A DNA stretch of 64,000 nt from Pseudomonadota bacterium (GTDB lineage Bacteria; Myxococcota_A; Polyangia; Polyangiales; Polyangiaceae): NCBI GenBank assembly GCA_023431345.1, contig JAEYWK010000111.1, positions 1 to 64,000 of the forward strand. Reading direction: 5' to 3'. The notes beneath the pieces are model-generated. The model searched no databases, had not been told where the DNA came from, and saw nothing but the letters and a program-made list of their open reading frames with translations. A program made the translations under genes and the position numbers. Positions 50,085-59,194 of this stretch are shown piece by piece (the first letter of the stretch is position 1; every line of letters begins with the position of its first letter).

Positions 50085-51308
50085 TCAGTGAGCCGCCCAT
50101 TGGATCGACTTGAGGTCGATGCCGGCCTTGTGCATCTCATACAGAGGGGACATGTCGCGCAGGCGCTTGACCTTGCCGATCACGAGCTCCGCCACGTAGT
50201 CGACCTCTTCCTCGGTGTTGAAGCGACCGAGACCGAAGCGGATGGATGAATGGGCCATGTCTTCCGACAAGCCCATCGAGCGCAGCACGTAGCTCGGCTC
50301 GAGGCTGGCGCTGGTGCAGGCCGAGCCGCTCGAGACGGCCACGTCTTTGATCGCCATCATCAAGCCCTCACCTTCGACGAAGGCGAAGGAAATGTTGAGG
50401 TTCCCCGGCAGGCGGTGCTCGGCGGAGCCGTTCAAGATCACGTGGTCGAGCTCGCTCGTGATCTTGCCGTACAGGCGATCGCGCAGGGCGCGCAGCTTCT
50501 CAGCCTCGGACGCGCCCTCTTCGATCAAGATCTTGCAAGCTTTGGCGAAGCCGACGATGCCGGGCACGTTGAGCGTGCCGGAGCGGTTGCCGCGCTCGTG
50601 ACCGCCGCCGTCCATCTGCTGGGCGAGCCGCACGCGCGGCTTGCTGCGCCGCACGTAGAGGGCGCCGACGCCCTTGGGGCCGTAGATCTTGTGAGCGGTG
50701 AGCGAGGCCAAATCGACGTTCATCGCGCGCACGTCGAACGGGGTTTTGCCCAGACCCTGCACGGCGTCGCAGTGCAGCAGCACGCCGCGCGCGCGGGTGA
50801 TCTGGCCGATCTCCGCGATGGGCTGGATCGAGCCGACCTCGTTGTTGGCGAGCATCACGGAGACCAAGATGGTCTTGTCGGTGATGGCGGCTTCGATGGC
50901 TTTGGGATCGACCCGCCCGTCGGGGGCGACGTTGACATAGGTGACGGCGAAGCCGTCTTTCTCGAGGCGTTTGCACGAGTCGAGCACGGCTTTGTGCTCG
51001 ATGGTCGTGGTGATGATGTGATTGCCTTTGGCCTTGTAGTACTCGGCGACGCCCTTGATCGCGAGGTTGTCGCTCTCGGTGGCGCCGGAGGTGAAGACGA
51101 TCTCTTTGCCCGACTCCGCGTTGATGAGCTGAGCGACCGTGTCGCGGGCGTCATCGACCGCGGCCTCCGCCGTCCAGCCATAGGGGTGGGTGCGACTGGC
51201 CGCGTTGCCGAACGTCTCGGTGAAGTAGGGCAACATCGCGCTGAGGACGCGCGGATCCACCGGCGTCGTCGCGTGATTGTCCATGTAAATGGGGAACTTG
51301 AGGGTCAT
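50085..51308 (-). CDS. iscS: cysteine desulfurase IscS
   Basis: A 407-residue PLP enzyme that takes sulfur from cysteine. It starts MTLKFPIYMDNHATTPVDPRV, the classic IscS/NifS opening. The PLP lysine is in SLTAHKIYGPKG, and the mobile active-site cysteine is in SGSACTSASLEPSYVL, as in group I desulfurases. The C-terminal MSPLYEMHKAGIDLKSIQWAAH ending is that of true IscS. The ATG is one base past the stop of the MerR gene, so it is coupled to the regulator; an upstream ATG at 51332 lies inside that gene. Confidence 0.98.
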   Translation of the reverse strand: MTLKFPIYMDNHATTPVDPRVLSAMLPYFTETFGNAASRTHPYGWTAEAAVDDARDTVAQLINAESGKEIVFTSGATESDNLAIKGVAEYYKAKGNHIITTTIEHKAVLDSCKRLEKDGFAVTYVNVAPDGRVDPKAIEAAITDKTILVSVMLANNEVGSIQPIAEIGQITRARGVLLHCDAVQGLGKTPFDVRAMNVDLASLTAHKIYGPKGVGALYVRRSKPRVRLAQQMDGGGHERGNRSGTLNVPGIVGFAKACKILIEEGASEAEKLRALRDRLYGKITSELDHVILNGSAEHRLPGNLNISFAFVEGEGLMMAIKDVAVSSGSACTSASLEPSYVLRSMGLSEDMAHSSIRFGLGRFNTEEEVDYVAELVIGKVKRLRDMSPLYEMHKAGIDLKSIQWAAH

Positions 51309-51309
51309 G

Positions 51310-51861
51310 TCAGTGGACGTTGGCTCCGGCAACTAGCTCGGGGGGAGTTTCGGGGTGCCGCTCACAGCTCGGGCAGCACTCGACTTTGACTTCGGACTCG
51401 CAGGCGGTGTGACAGCCGGCGAGGTAATCCAGGCTTGCTACGAGCTCGGTTTCGAGCGCTCGCAGCCCTTCAATCTTGCTTCGGGTCTCCAGCAGCTTGG
51501 CTTCGTACAGCTCGCGGAGCCGCGCCGCGGCCGACTGCGCCGAGCGCACGTCGCTGCGCGCCCGCTCGATGCCCTGAATCTCGGTGAGCGACAGGCCCAG
51601 GCTCTGCAGCTTGCCGATCCAGCGCACGCGCACCACCGCATCGGGAGTGAACAAGCGATAGCGACCTTTGGACCGCTCGTGGGCCTTCAACAGGCCAAGC
51701 TCCTCATAGAGATGAATCGCCCGGACCGTCTTACCCACCGCGCGCGCCAGGTCACCGACCTGCAGCAGCTCTTCTTCGACCACCTCCGCCGGACGCGACC
51801 CGACCTCGGGAGCCAAGGGCTCGCCAGGGATGAGCGTCAGGTGACGGTGGGAGGAAGACAT
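51310..51861 (-). CDS. Cys-rich MerR-family regulator heading the isc operon
   Basis: A 183-residue regulator. The MerR helix-turn-helix (LLQVGDLARAVGKTVRAIHLYEELGLLKAHERSKGRYRLFTPDAV, about residues 33-78) is followed by a long dimerisation helix and a C-terminal cluster of five cysteines and two histidines: CHTACESEVKVECCPSCERH. That could bind an Fe-S cluster or metal ion. Its stop is one base from the iscS ATG. In most proteobacteria IscR (Rrf2 family) holds this position; none is seen here, so this protein probably senses Fe-S status in its place. The number and spacing of cysteines do not match SoxR. Confidence 0.88.
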   Translation of the reverse strand: MSSSHRHLTLIPGEPLAPEVGSRPAEVVEEELLQVGDLARAVGKTVRAIHLYEELGLLKAHERSKGRYRLFTPDAVVRVRWIGKLQSLGLSLTEIQGIERARSDVRSAQSAAARLRELYEAKLLETRSKIEGLRALETELVASLDYLAGCHTACESEVKVECCPSCERHPETPPELVAGANVH

Positions 51862-51882
51862 CGTTGCCTCGTATCACACTCA

Positions 51883-51902
51883 CCCTAACGTATGCGTCAG
51901 GG
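51883..51902. promoter_or_regulatory. MerR-type dyad before the isc operon
   Basis: CCCTAACGTATGCGTCAGGG is palindromic at 16 of 20 positions and lies 21 bases before the regulator ATG, the size and kind of site used by MerR proteins. TTGACA on the minus strand, about 35 bases further up, may be a -35 box. The region is also the start of the divergent thioredoxin-like gene's upstream DNA. Confidence 0.55.
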
Positions 51903-52024
51903 TTGACGTGGAGGACTTAACCCCCATTCTCCTTCGTGTCAACCGGGCCCTTGAGCCGCACTTGGCTGCTAACCAATTGAATTTTTTCATGTATGCTCGT
52001 TCTTCACCTCGAGGCTCTGAAGCT

Positions 52025-52723
52025 GTGTTGGTAAGAAACACCAAAACTGTCCGCGTCGGAGCCCTGCTTCCGTTGGCGCTGCTGGGGCTGGGGTGCGGCC
52101 AACAGACCAAGCCGGCGACAACCAGCCCGGCGCCCGCCGCCTCGAGCCCCCGCGCGAGCGCTCCTGCCGAGGGCCAGACGCCAACCAGCGGCGCCGTCGA
52201 CGTAGCTCGGCCCGCGGCGGCGTCCCCGCCCGTCGGCTCCACGAGCGAGTCTTCTCTGCCCGCACGCGACGACGAGCCGCCGAGGCGCTCCGGTAGCGCA
52301 TACTTCGGCTGCGGCGTGCCCATCCCCTCCGCGCACTCGTGGGACGAGAGCAGCGAAGACGAGGTGCTCGACGCCATCGGCGCCGCGAAGGTGTGCGCGC
52401 GCAGCGAGGGCCGTCTTGTGCTCCTGGAGTTCGTCGCGCCGTGGTGCGCCGACTGCCGCGAGATGGCCAGGCTCGACGAGGCACAGGTCGTGGCCGACAC
52501 GCTGCGGCAGCGCTTCGAACGCGTGCGCATCAACGTCGGCAGGTGGGACCGCCACGAGGCACTGCGTGAGAGCTTCGGCGTTCGCGCGCTCGCCACCTAC
52601 ATCGTGCTCGACCCGACGACGTCGAAGCTGCTCGCTCGCACGACGCTCGAGCCGATCACCCGCAGCACTGGCAGGCAGCTGACCGCTGACGACTGGGCGC
52701 GCTGGCTGCGCGAGCATTCCTGA
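52025..52723 (+). CDS. thioredoxin-like lipoprotein
   Basis: About 232 residues. The lipoprotein signal ends LALLGLGC, followed by a Ser/Pro/Ala linker of about 70 residues and a thioredoxin-fold domain with redox motif WCADC in LLEFVAPWCADCREMARLD, resembling the C-terminal domain of DsbD-like thiol:disulfide proteins. It may reduce or repair periplasmic disulphides. GTG 52025 was chosen because GAGG stands 11 bases before it and the AT-rich DNA before looks like promoter; ATG 51989 is an alternative. It is divergent from the isc operon, which may be coincidence. Confidence 0.82.
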   Translation: MLVRNTKTVRVGALLPLALLGLGCGQQTKPATTSPAPAASSPRASAPAEGQTPTSGAVDVARPAAASPPVGSTSESSLPARDDEPPRRSGSAYFGCGVPIPSAHSWDESSEDEVLDAIGAAKVCARSEGRLVLLEFVAPWCADCREMARLDEAQVVADTLRQRFERVRINVGRWDRHEALRESFGVRALATYIVLDPTTSKLLARTTLEPITRSTGRQLTADDWARWLREHS

Positions 52724-52775
52724 GACCAAAGCGGATTGACCCGACGCGCCGAGGCCGGCGACGATTGGCAGGAGC

Positions 52776-54029
52776 ATGACCGAACAACGCTATCGAATCC
52801 TGGAGCGCATCGCGGCCGGCGGCATGGCAGAGGTGTACCGGGGGGAGAGCGCCGGCATCGAGGGCTTCAGGAAGAAGGTCGCGATCAAGCGCGTGCTGCC
52901 CAAGCTCTCGCAGAACCGCGAGTTCATCCACATGTTCTTGGACGAGGCGCGGCTCTGCGCGTACCTGAGCCACTCCAAATGCGTGCAAGTGTTCGACATC
53001 GGTCAGGCCGCGGGCGCGCATTTCATCGTGATGGAGTTCGTCGACGGCGCCGATCTGCAGGGCGTGCTCGAGCACCTGCAGCGGCGGCAGCAGCCCCAGC
53101 TTCCCGTCGAGGTGGCGTGCCTGATCACCCAGCACGTGTGCGAAGGGCTGGCCTACGCGCACGACGCCACCGATCACCAGGGCCAGGCGCTCGGCATCGT
53201 CCATCGCGACATCTCGCCGCACAACGTGCTCATGACGCGCTTCGGCGAGGTCAAGCTGGTGGACTTCGGCCTGGCCAAGGCGAGCTCTCACCTCACCGCC
53301 GATGACGAAGACATCGTGAAGGGCAAGTTCGGCTATCTGGCGCCCGAGGTCACGCTCGGGAAGACCGCGGATCGCCGCGTCGACATATTCGCCGCCGGCA
53401 TCTTGCTGTGGGAAATGCTGGCCGGCCGCCGGCTCTTCAAAGGCGAGACCGACGTCGAAACGTTCCAGCAGGTGCAGGCCGCGGTGATCCCCGACATTCG
53501 AGGCATCCGCGGCGACGTGGGAGATGACGTCGCGCGCGTGCTCGCCAAGGCGCTCGCGCGAGACCGCGAAGCGCGTTACCAGCAAGCAGGCGAGCTCGCC
53601 AAAGACCTCGCAACGGTGCTGCTGCGTCTCGGCAAGCCCGTCACCTACCAAGACATCGCCAAGCTGGTCGAGGCCAGCGCCGGCGAGCGCGGCAAGGAAC
53701 GCCGCGCCGAGCAGCGCGACGCCGAAGGGGTGATGGGAGATCTCATCATCGACGCCCTGCACGACTTCTCCGGCCACGCGCAAGACGCCCCCACCTCGAT
53801 CCACAAGCGCGGCGTCGACAGCGCGCTCAGCGCCGAGTTCGTGAACCCGAGCGATTGGGGGCTCGACGCCGTATTCGACGCGGCGCCGCCCGCGGCCGCG
53901 GTGGCGCCGCCTCCGCCCGTCGCCGCGTCGCCAGCGCAGACGGCCGCGCAGCGCGCCAGGCCGCAGCCAGCTCCGGGAGCGCCGGCGCCGCCGGGAGGGC
54001 CCTTCTGGCGCCGCTGGTTCGGTAGCTGA
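52776..54029 (+). CDS. cytoplasmic Ser/Thr protein kinase
   Basis: A 417-residue kinase without a membrane segment. The catalytic domain spans residues about 6-275: a relaxed glycine loop AAGGMAEVY, K38 in VAIK, HRDISPHN (D145), LVDFGLAKA, and a GKFGYLAPE activation end. HRDISPHN rather than HRDLKPEN is typical of a large myxobacterial kinase subgroup. The C-terminal part is an Ala/Pro-rich tail ending FWRRWFGS. A GGAGC directly before the ATG acts as ribosome site. Targets unknown. Confidence 0.93.
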   Translation: MTEQRYRILERIAAGGMAEVYRGESAGIEGFRKKVAIKRVLPKLSQNREFIHMFLDEARLCAYLSHSKCVQVFDIGQAAGAHFIVMEFVDGADLQGVLEHLQRRQQPQLPVEVACLITQHVCEGLAYAHDATDHQGQALGIVHRDISPHNVLMTRFGEVKLVDFGLAKASSHLTADDEDIVKGKFGYLAPEVTLGKTADRRVDIFAAGILLWEMLAGRRLFKGETDVETFQQVQAAVIPDIRGIRGDVGDDVARVLAKALARDREARYQQAGELAKDLATVLLRLGKPVTYQDIAKLVEASAGERGKERRAEQRDAEGVMGDLIIDALHDFSGHAQDAPTSIHKRGVDSALSAEFVNPSDWGLDAVFDAAPPAAAVAPPPPVAASPAQTAAQRARPQPAPGAPAPPGGPFWRRWFGS

Positions 54030-54108
54030 GGCGCCCGGATTGCCCTGCTCCGTCAACGCGGAGCTTCAGCCGAAAAGCTCTCGACCGAAAAGCTCAGCCG
54101 AAAAGCTC

Positions 54109-54918
54109 TCAGCCGAAGAGCTCGCGCCGAGCACGCTGCCAGGTTGCCGCGTCGGGTGACGCCAGCGTCGACTCGCGTCGATCGAACAGGTCGTACTCGC
54201 GCCCGTCGGGGTGGCGCGTCACGCCGCCCGCTTCGCGCAGCAGCAGCGCGCCCGGCGCGTGATCCCACGGCATCAGCCGGTAGTAGTGCACGTAGTCTTT
54301 GCGACCGCTGGCCAGCTCGGTGTACTCGTGCGCGGCGCACATCACGTCGGGCTTTTGCGCGTGAGCGGCGGCGCGAGCCGTGATTTCGGCGGCGCCAGCC
54401 TCGGGCATGTAGCGCACGTACACCGTACCGCTGAGCACCCCTGTCGACGGCGCGCGGGGCTCGATGCGAACGCCGTCGCGGTACGCGCCCCGCCCGCGCT
54501 CCGCGAGGTACATCTCGCCGGTCAGGGGCAGGTAGATGGCGGACGCGAGCAGCGCCCCCTGCTGCGCGAGCGCCACCATGCAACCGAAGGGCCCCTTACC
54601 GGCCGCGAAGTTACGGGTACCGTCGAGCGGATCGACGATCCACACCGGCGCCGAGCCACGCAGGCGCTCGAGCACGCTCGCGTCCGCCGCGACCGCCTCT
54701 TCGCCGACCACGAACGATCCGCGCACGAGCTCGGGCAAACGCGACGTCAGCTCGGCCTCCGCCGCGCGATCGGCCGCGGTCACGAGGTCAGTCGGGTCCT
54801 CCTCGCTGGGCTTGCCGATCACGTCGCTGGGGGCGAGCTTCAGAAACCGCTGCGCAATCTCGCGCTCAGCGACCTCACGCACGATCTGGCCCAGCTGATT
54901 CAAGAGCGCGCTCTGCAT
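54109..54918 (-). CDS. inositol monophosphatase-family phosphatase
   Basis: A 269-residue Mg-dependent phosphatase. The metal-site motifs are present: DLVTAADRAAE (first), WIVDPLDGTRNF (core DPLDGT) and PWDHAPGALLLREAGG (last). The GEEA segment supplies the remaining Glu. The family includes SuhB, CysQ and inositol or histidinol phosphatases; the sequence alone does not separate these, and no neighbouring pathway helps. The closest overlap is with genes of unknown substrate class. Confidence 0.92.
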   Translation of the reverse strand: MQSALLNQLGQIVREVAEREIAQRFLKLAPSDVIGKPSEEDPTDLVTAADRAAEAELTSRLPELVRGSFVVGEEAVAADASVLERLRGSAPVWIVDPLDGTRNFAAGKGPFGCMVALAQQGALLASAIYLPLTGEMYLAERGRGAYRDGVRIEPRAPSTGVLSGTVYVRYMPEAGAAEITARAAAHAQKPDVMCAAHEYTELASGRKDYVHYYRLMPWDHAPGALLLREAGGVTRHPDGREYDLFDRRESTLASPDAATWQRARRELFG

Positions 54919-54990
54919 GGCTCGGGCGCATGGTGGACGAAAGGGGGTGCTTGCGCCACCACCGACTTGGGTCTAATCGGCAATGTCGAG

Positions 54991-56082
54991 ATGAAGCGCC
55001 GCATCGGTTTCGTGATCGAACAGGCCCTCGGGCACGTCGCCTACGGCATGGGGTTGAAGCAAGCCCTAGCTCATCGCGATGACATCGAGCTCGAGTGGAT
55101 CGAGGTGCCGTTCGAGCCGGGAACGTTCGGGAAGATCCCGCTCGCCGGTCGCAACTGGACGCTGCGAGGAAGCCAGCGCGCCTATCGCAAGATCGCGGCC
55201 GCGCAGCGCCGGCAGCCGCTCGACGCGCTGTTCTTGCACACGCAGTGCGTCAGCTTGTTCGCGGGGCCGCACATGGCGAAGATCCCGACGCTGCTCTCGC
55301 TCGACGCCACGCCCATCAACTACGACGAGCTGGCGCACGCTTATCGCGACAGCGTGCAGTCGGCGCCGGTCGAGCGCGTCAAGCAGGCGATCTACAGCCG
55401 CGTCATGGGCGGCGCCGCCGCCTTCACGACCTGGTCGCAGTGGGCCAAAGACTCACTCGTCGATCACTACGGAGTTTCCGCGAGCAAGGTCACGGTGCTG
55501 CACCCTGGCACCGTGCTCTCGAGCTTTCCGGACCCCCAACAGCGGCAGCCGAAGAGCGGCAAGCCGCTGAACGTGTTGTTCGTCGGCGGTGACTTCCCGC
55601 GCAAGGGCGGCGATTTGCTGCTGGAGACGGTGAAGACCCACTTTCGGGGCAAGGTGGAGCTGCATCTGGTGACAGGCGCCGACGTGCCGCCGAGCGAGGG
55701 CGTCTTCGTGCACCGCGGAGTGAAGCCGCTCTCGCCGCAGCTGTTTCAGCGCTTCGCCGAGGCCGATGTGTTCGTGCTACCGACGCGGGGTGACTGTCTG
55801 GCGATGGTGCTGGGAGAGTCGATGGCCGCTTGCGTGCCGATCATCACGACCCGCGTCGGAGCCCACGCCGAAGCGGTCGAGGACGGTCGCAGCGGGTTCT
55901 TGATCGACAAAGACGACGCAGCCGCGCTCCGCGACCGCATCGGTCGGCTGGAGCAAGACCGCTCGCTTTGCTTCGACATGGGCATGCGCGCGCGGGAGAT
56001 CGGTGAGGCGCGTTTCAACATGCAGACCAACGCCGATCGCATCGCCGACATCCTGCTCAGCATCTCCAGCCGCCCGAGCTGA
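54991..56082 (+). CDS. glycosyltransferase family 4 protein
   Basis: A 363-residue retaining GT-B glycosyltransferase. The N-terminal half is an acceptor-type Rossmann fold; the C-terminal half has the nucleotide-sugar region LNVLFVGGDFPRKGGDLLLE, then FAEADVFVLPTRGDCLAMVLGESMAACVPIITTRVGAHAEAVEDG, the E-x7-E-like GT4 signature. A role in a surface polysaccharide or glycoconjugate is likely; no polysaccharide cluster is adjacent. ATG 54991 opens MKRRIGFVIEQALGHVAYG; the open frame upstream is a shadow of the phosphatase gene. Confidence 0.92.
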   Translation: MKRRIGFVIEQALGHVAYGMGLKQALAHRDDIELEWIEVPFEPGTFGKIPLAGRNWTLRGSQRAYRKIAAAQRRQPLDALFLHTQCVSLFAGPHMAKIPTLLSLDATPINYDELAHAYRDSVQSAPVERVKQAIYSRVMGGAAAFTTWSQWAKDSLVDHYGVSASKVTVLHPGTVLSSFPDPQQRQPKSGKPLNVLFVGGDFPRKGGDLLLETVKTHFRGKVELHLVTGADVPPSEGVFVHRGVKPLSPQLFQRFAEADVFVLPTRGDCLAMVLGESMAACVPIITTRVGAHAEAVEDGRSGFLIDKDDAAALRDRIGRLEQDRSLCFDMGMRAREIGEARFNMQTNADRIADILLSISSRPS

Positions 56083-56201
56083 CGGCGCCGCGCGCGCCTT
56101 CGAGGCGCAGGTTCGGCCGAGCCTCCGCGCGGGCGGCGCGCTGGGATTTGTGTGGCAATTTGCCCACGAAACAACGCCGAAACACTCGACCGAAGCGTAG
56201 G

Positions 56202-56228
56202 TAAGCGAGATCACTAACAAATCGCTTA
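56202..56228. promoter_or_regulatory. inverted repeat upstream of 56281 gene
   Basis: TAAGCGA and TCGCTTA are separated by 13 bases in an AT-richer stretch and followed by GGTAATTTACC, itself palindromic. They lie 50-80 bp before the start codon at 56281 and may be an operator. Confidence 0.45.
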
Positions 56229-56280
56229 GGTAATTTACCATCTTATCCGCGAGCCTGCGGGTCCGTAATCTCAGCAGATC

Positions 56281-56631
56281 ATGAAGCTGATCCGGCTGCC
56301 CAGCGGACCACTCGCGTGCGTGTTCCCTCTTCGAGCGGACGACGAACGCGCCGCAGAGCGGGGCAAAGAGTCCGGTGTCTTCCGAGCGTTTTCCGGCTCG
56401 GTGGAAGCCGATGGGCTGTCGGAAGCTCAAGCCATCGAAGCGCTCGATCGCGAGGTGCGCCGCTTGAGCGCACCGCCGCCGGCGCACGTGACCGAGTTCG
56501 AGCTGTCGCGTGAGGTCGCCAACGATGTCTCACGTTGGGACGGCCCGAGCGTCGCCGACACGACGGGCCGCTACGCTCGCTACAGCGAGGTCGATACGCT
56601 GCCGGCGCCCGTCTCTTCGTCCCGTCGCTGA
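56281..56631 (+). CDS. small hypothetical protein
   Basis: A 116-residue soluble, charged protein with no signal peptide or recognised domain. It begins MKLIRLPSGPLACVFPLRADDERAAERG and has a Ser/Pro end. The codon bias is that of the surrounding genes. A 198-bp upstream region with palindromes and lower GC suggests a real, regulated gene. No function can be offered. Confidence 0.6.
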   Translation: MKLIRLPSGPLACVFPLRADDERAAERGKESGVFRAFSGSVEADGLSEAQAIEALDREVRRLSAPPPAHVTEFELSREVANDVSRWDGPSVADTTGRYARYSEVDTLPAPVSSSRR

Positions 56632-56682
56632 GGCAGAGCGCCACGCAGGCGAGGCCGATCGCGCGCGGCTCCGAAGAGAATC

Positions 56683-57492
56683 TCAGGGAGTGACGAGCCG
56701 ACCAATGCCGGCGAGCTCCGCGCCATCGCTGCGACGAAGCTCGACCGCGGCCTCCAAGCCCAAGCTCTCGAGCAGCGGCGCGTCGCTGACGGGCCCCGTC
56801 TTCAGCTCCACGCCGTCGCTGACGCGCAGCCGAATTTGCTCGGGGGTCGCCCCTTCCATCAAGGTGCGCGCGACTTGGTTCACGAGGCGCCCGAGGAGGC
56901 TCGCGTCCTCCGCACGAATCAAGCACATCAGCTCGGGCCGCGCGAACTTGCACAAGCCGCGGGTGTGCATCAAGTGCAGGTCATCGCGGGTTGGCTCCGA
57001 CTCGAGCACGATTTTCACGTCGCGCGTGACGTCGGCTTGCGCGAAGTCGAGGCGCTCGACGTCGGCGCGCGTGCGGAAGCGGAAGGCGTGCACGTCGAGC
57101 ACGACGCTCGCGCCGCGCGCGCAGTGCCAGCGCGCCAGCGCCCACACGGTCTGCGCGGCCACGAGGTCCCCCCGATCCGGGCGCTCGAGGCCGAGCGAGT
57201 AGCAGACGTTGCTCGTGAGTAGCAGCGGCAAGTCCTCGCCCAAATCCTGCTGCGCCAGCGCCCCGAACGCCCCGTGCCACCAGCCTTCGTACCACTCGCG
57301 GCTCCTTTCGCGGGGGTACTCGCGCAGCTCCACGCTGCGCGCGACCTCGACGTCGGGCAGGCCGAAGCGTGCGTGGTCGAGCTTCACCTCGCCGAGCGGA
57401 GCCCGCCCGAAGCACAAGAAGAGGATCTTGGTGGTCTGGGTCGTGGCCTTGAAATAAGGCCGCGGCCAGGCCGCTACCTGCGCTTCCGCCAT
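56683..57492 (-). CDS. hypothetical protein
   Basis: A 269-residue soluble protein. It has a clear alpha/beta pattern (KILFLCFGRAPLGEV near the N terminus, VVLDVHAFRFRT in the middle, LRVSDGVELKTGPVSDAP near the end) and several Trp/Tyr residues at 68-74 (REWYEGWWHG). I recognise no named family. It is convergent with the small gene at 56281 and lies 246 bp beyond pfp. Confidence 0.7.
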   Translation of the reverse strand: MAEAQVAAWPRPYFKATTQTTKILFLCFGRAPLGEVKLDHARFGLPDVEVARSVELREYPRERSREWYEGWWHGAFGALAQQDLGEDLPLLLTSNVCYSLGLERPDRGDLVAAQTVWALARWHCARGASVVLDVHAFRFRTRADVERLDFAQADVTRDVKIVLESEPTRDDLHLMHTRGLCKFARPELMCLIRAEDASLLGRLVNQVARTLMEGATPEQIRLRVSDGVELKTGPVSDAPLLESLGLEAAVELRRSDGAELAGIGRLVTP

Positions 57493-57707
57493 GGTCGCAC
57501 GCTACCCCGAGCACGGGCCCGAGGACAGCCGCGCGCGCCGCGGCTCACTACCCGCGCTTCTCGCAGCGCACGTCGAGCCGAAAGCAGCCCTCCGCGCCCT
57601 GCGTACATGAACTCTTCCCGCAGCGGAGGCGTCGTGGCGGCGCTTGCGAGGCCGAACGCGACGTGCCGCCCAGAAGGACCTGGGGACGGCACGTCAGCTT
57701 TCTGCAA

Positions 57708-57731
57708 GGGGGCGGCGGATGGGCAGCCCCC
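57708..57731 (-). terminator. hairpin after pfp
   Basis: GGGGGC and GCCCCC pair across 12 bases, 8 bases after the pfp stop on the minus strand. The following TTGC gives only a weak T tract. Confidence 0.45.
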
Positions 57732-57738
57732 ACCCGCA

Positions 57739-59007
57739 TCAGTGCGGCGGGATCGACGGCACTTTTTCGCTGCCGTGATGCACGTGCAAGCGCTCGCCCT
57801 TGGGTTGACGGATCTCCTTCAGCAGCTCGGTGAACCAGGGCGTGTCGATCTCGAACGGCTTGCCGCCCTTGATGCGCGGGAACTCGATCGCCCGCAGGCG
57901 GTTCTCGTGATCTTCGTCGTGGCCGATGACGCCCGATTCACCGCGCAGGCCGCACTCGACCGCGTGCGCCACCATGCTCTGAATCAAGCGCAAGTCGTCC
58001 TGATTGGCGGCGGCGGAGCGCGCGAAGTAGCCCGACTTCTGCACCAGCGCCTTCTCGGCGCCGAGCAGCTTGGCAAACTGCTTGCTGAACCACTGGCCCA
58101 CGTTGACGCTGTCGAGCTTGTAGTGGCCGAAGGCGTCCTTCGGGATCGACTCGCCCTTCGCCTCCATCTCTTGCACGATCTGATCGACGCAGGCGCCTTC
58201 CGACACGAAGACGTTGACGCAGTCTTGCTCATCCATCACGGCGCGCAGGCGCTTGGCCTCGGCCTGGATGTCGAAGCCCATCTCCGGCACGTAAACCGCG
58301 TCCACGTCCTTGTGGTCGCGCGCCAGGTTGAAGCCGGGCAAGAAGCTGGGGTGGCGCAGGCGCTCGCGGTACACCTTGGCGGTGTAGGCGGTGAGCCAGC
58401 CGCAGTTTCGGCCCATCACCTCGTGGACGATGAGCATGCGCGGGTTGGCGGAGTGCTCGTTGACGACGTTTTCGAAGTAGATCGCGCTCTGCTCGGCGGC
58501 CGTCCACGCGCCGAGCGACTGGCGGATCGGGTAGACGTCGTTGTCGATCGTCTTCGGCAAGCCGACGACGGTGAGCTTGTAGCCGTTCTTGGCCAAGAAC
58601 GCGGCCAGGTCGGCGGCGGTGGTGTTGGTGTCGTCGCCACCGACGGTGTGCAAGATGGTGACGCCGTCTTTCGTGAGCCGCTCCGCCGCGACCTGCAGCG
58701 GATCTTGGCCTTCCTTGACGAGCCCGCGCTTGACGCAGTCAGCGACGTTGGTCAGCTTCACGCGGCTGTTCTTGATGGGGCTGCCGCCGTGCTTGTGGAG
58801 CACCTGCGCGTTGGCGCGCACGTCGGGCGTGACCGGCACGCTCTGCCCGAGCAGCAGGCCCTTGTAGCCGCCGAGGTAACCGATGATTTCCACCTCGGGA
58901 GCGAGCTCGGTGTACCGCTCGATGAGTCCACCAACGGCGGACGAAAGGCAGGGGGCAAGTCCGCCCGCAGTCAAGATCGCAACCTTCGGCTTCTGGCTCA
59001 CGCTCAT
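57739..59007 (-). CDS. pfp: pyrophosphate-dependent 6-phosphofructokinase
   Basis: A 422-residue phosphofructokinase. The phosphoryl-donor site reads GGDDTNTTA, with Asp in the position that is Gly in ATP enzymes, and the catalytic loop is PKTIDND; both are marks of PPi-dependent enzymes. MGRNCGWL is the usual F6P-binding element. It therefore probably works reversibly in glycolysis and gluconeogenesis. ATG 59007 (MSVSQKPKVAILTAGG) has GGAGAC just before it; the open frame continues 132 bases upstream but is poor in family similarity. Confidence 0.94.
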   Translation of the reverse strand: MSVSQKPKVAILTAGGLAPCLSSAVGGLIERYTELAPEVEIIGYLGGYKGLLLGQSVPVTPDVRANAQVLHKHGGSPIKNSRVKLTNVADCVKRGLVKEGQDPLQVAAERLTKDGVTILHTVGGDDTNTTAADLAAFLAKNGYKLTVVGLPKTIDNDVYPIRQSLGAWTAAEQSAIYFENVVNEHSANPRMLIVHEVMGRNCGWLTAYTAKVYRERLRHPSFLPGFNLARDHKDVDAVYVPEMGFDIQAEAKRLRAVMDEQDCVNVFVSEGACVDQIVQEMEAKGESIPKDAFGHYKLDSVNVGQWFSKQFAKLLGAEKALVQKSGYFARSAAANQDDLRLIQSMVAHAVECGLRGESGVIGHDEDHENRLRAIEFPRIKGGKPFEIDTPWFTELLKEIRQPKGERLHVHHGSEKVPSIPPH

Positions 59008-59194
59008 GTCTCCGTAGATGGGGGTTCCTGGCTTCCGCGGTCGTTTGGCCTGCGGAAGCCGGCCGGACAAGTACGCCAAGCACGGAGGAACGCAAGCCCG
59101 TCGTGCGCCCTCCGCGGCAGCCGCGGAAATTTGCCGCAAAAGGCGCAGCGCGTCAGAGGTATGATGCAGGGCTCACCCGGGAAGGCTCGCCTAC

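Noticed and set aside
57493..57738. Small gene in the gap between pfp and the 56683 gene
   Set aside because: Open frames here lack ribosome sites and conserved patterns; I see only the pfp terminator hairpin.
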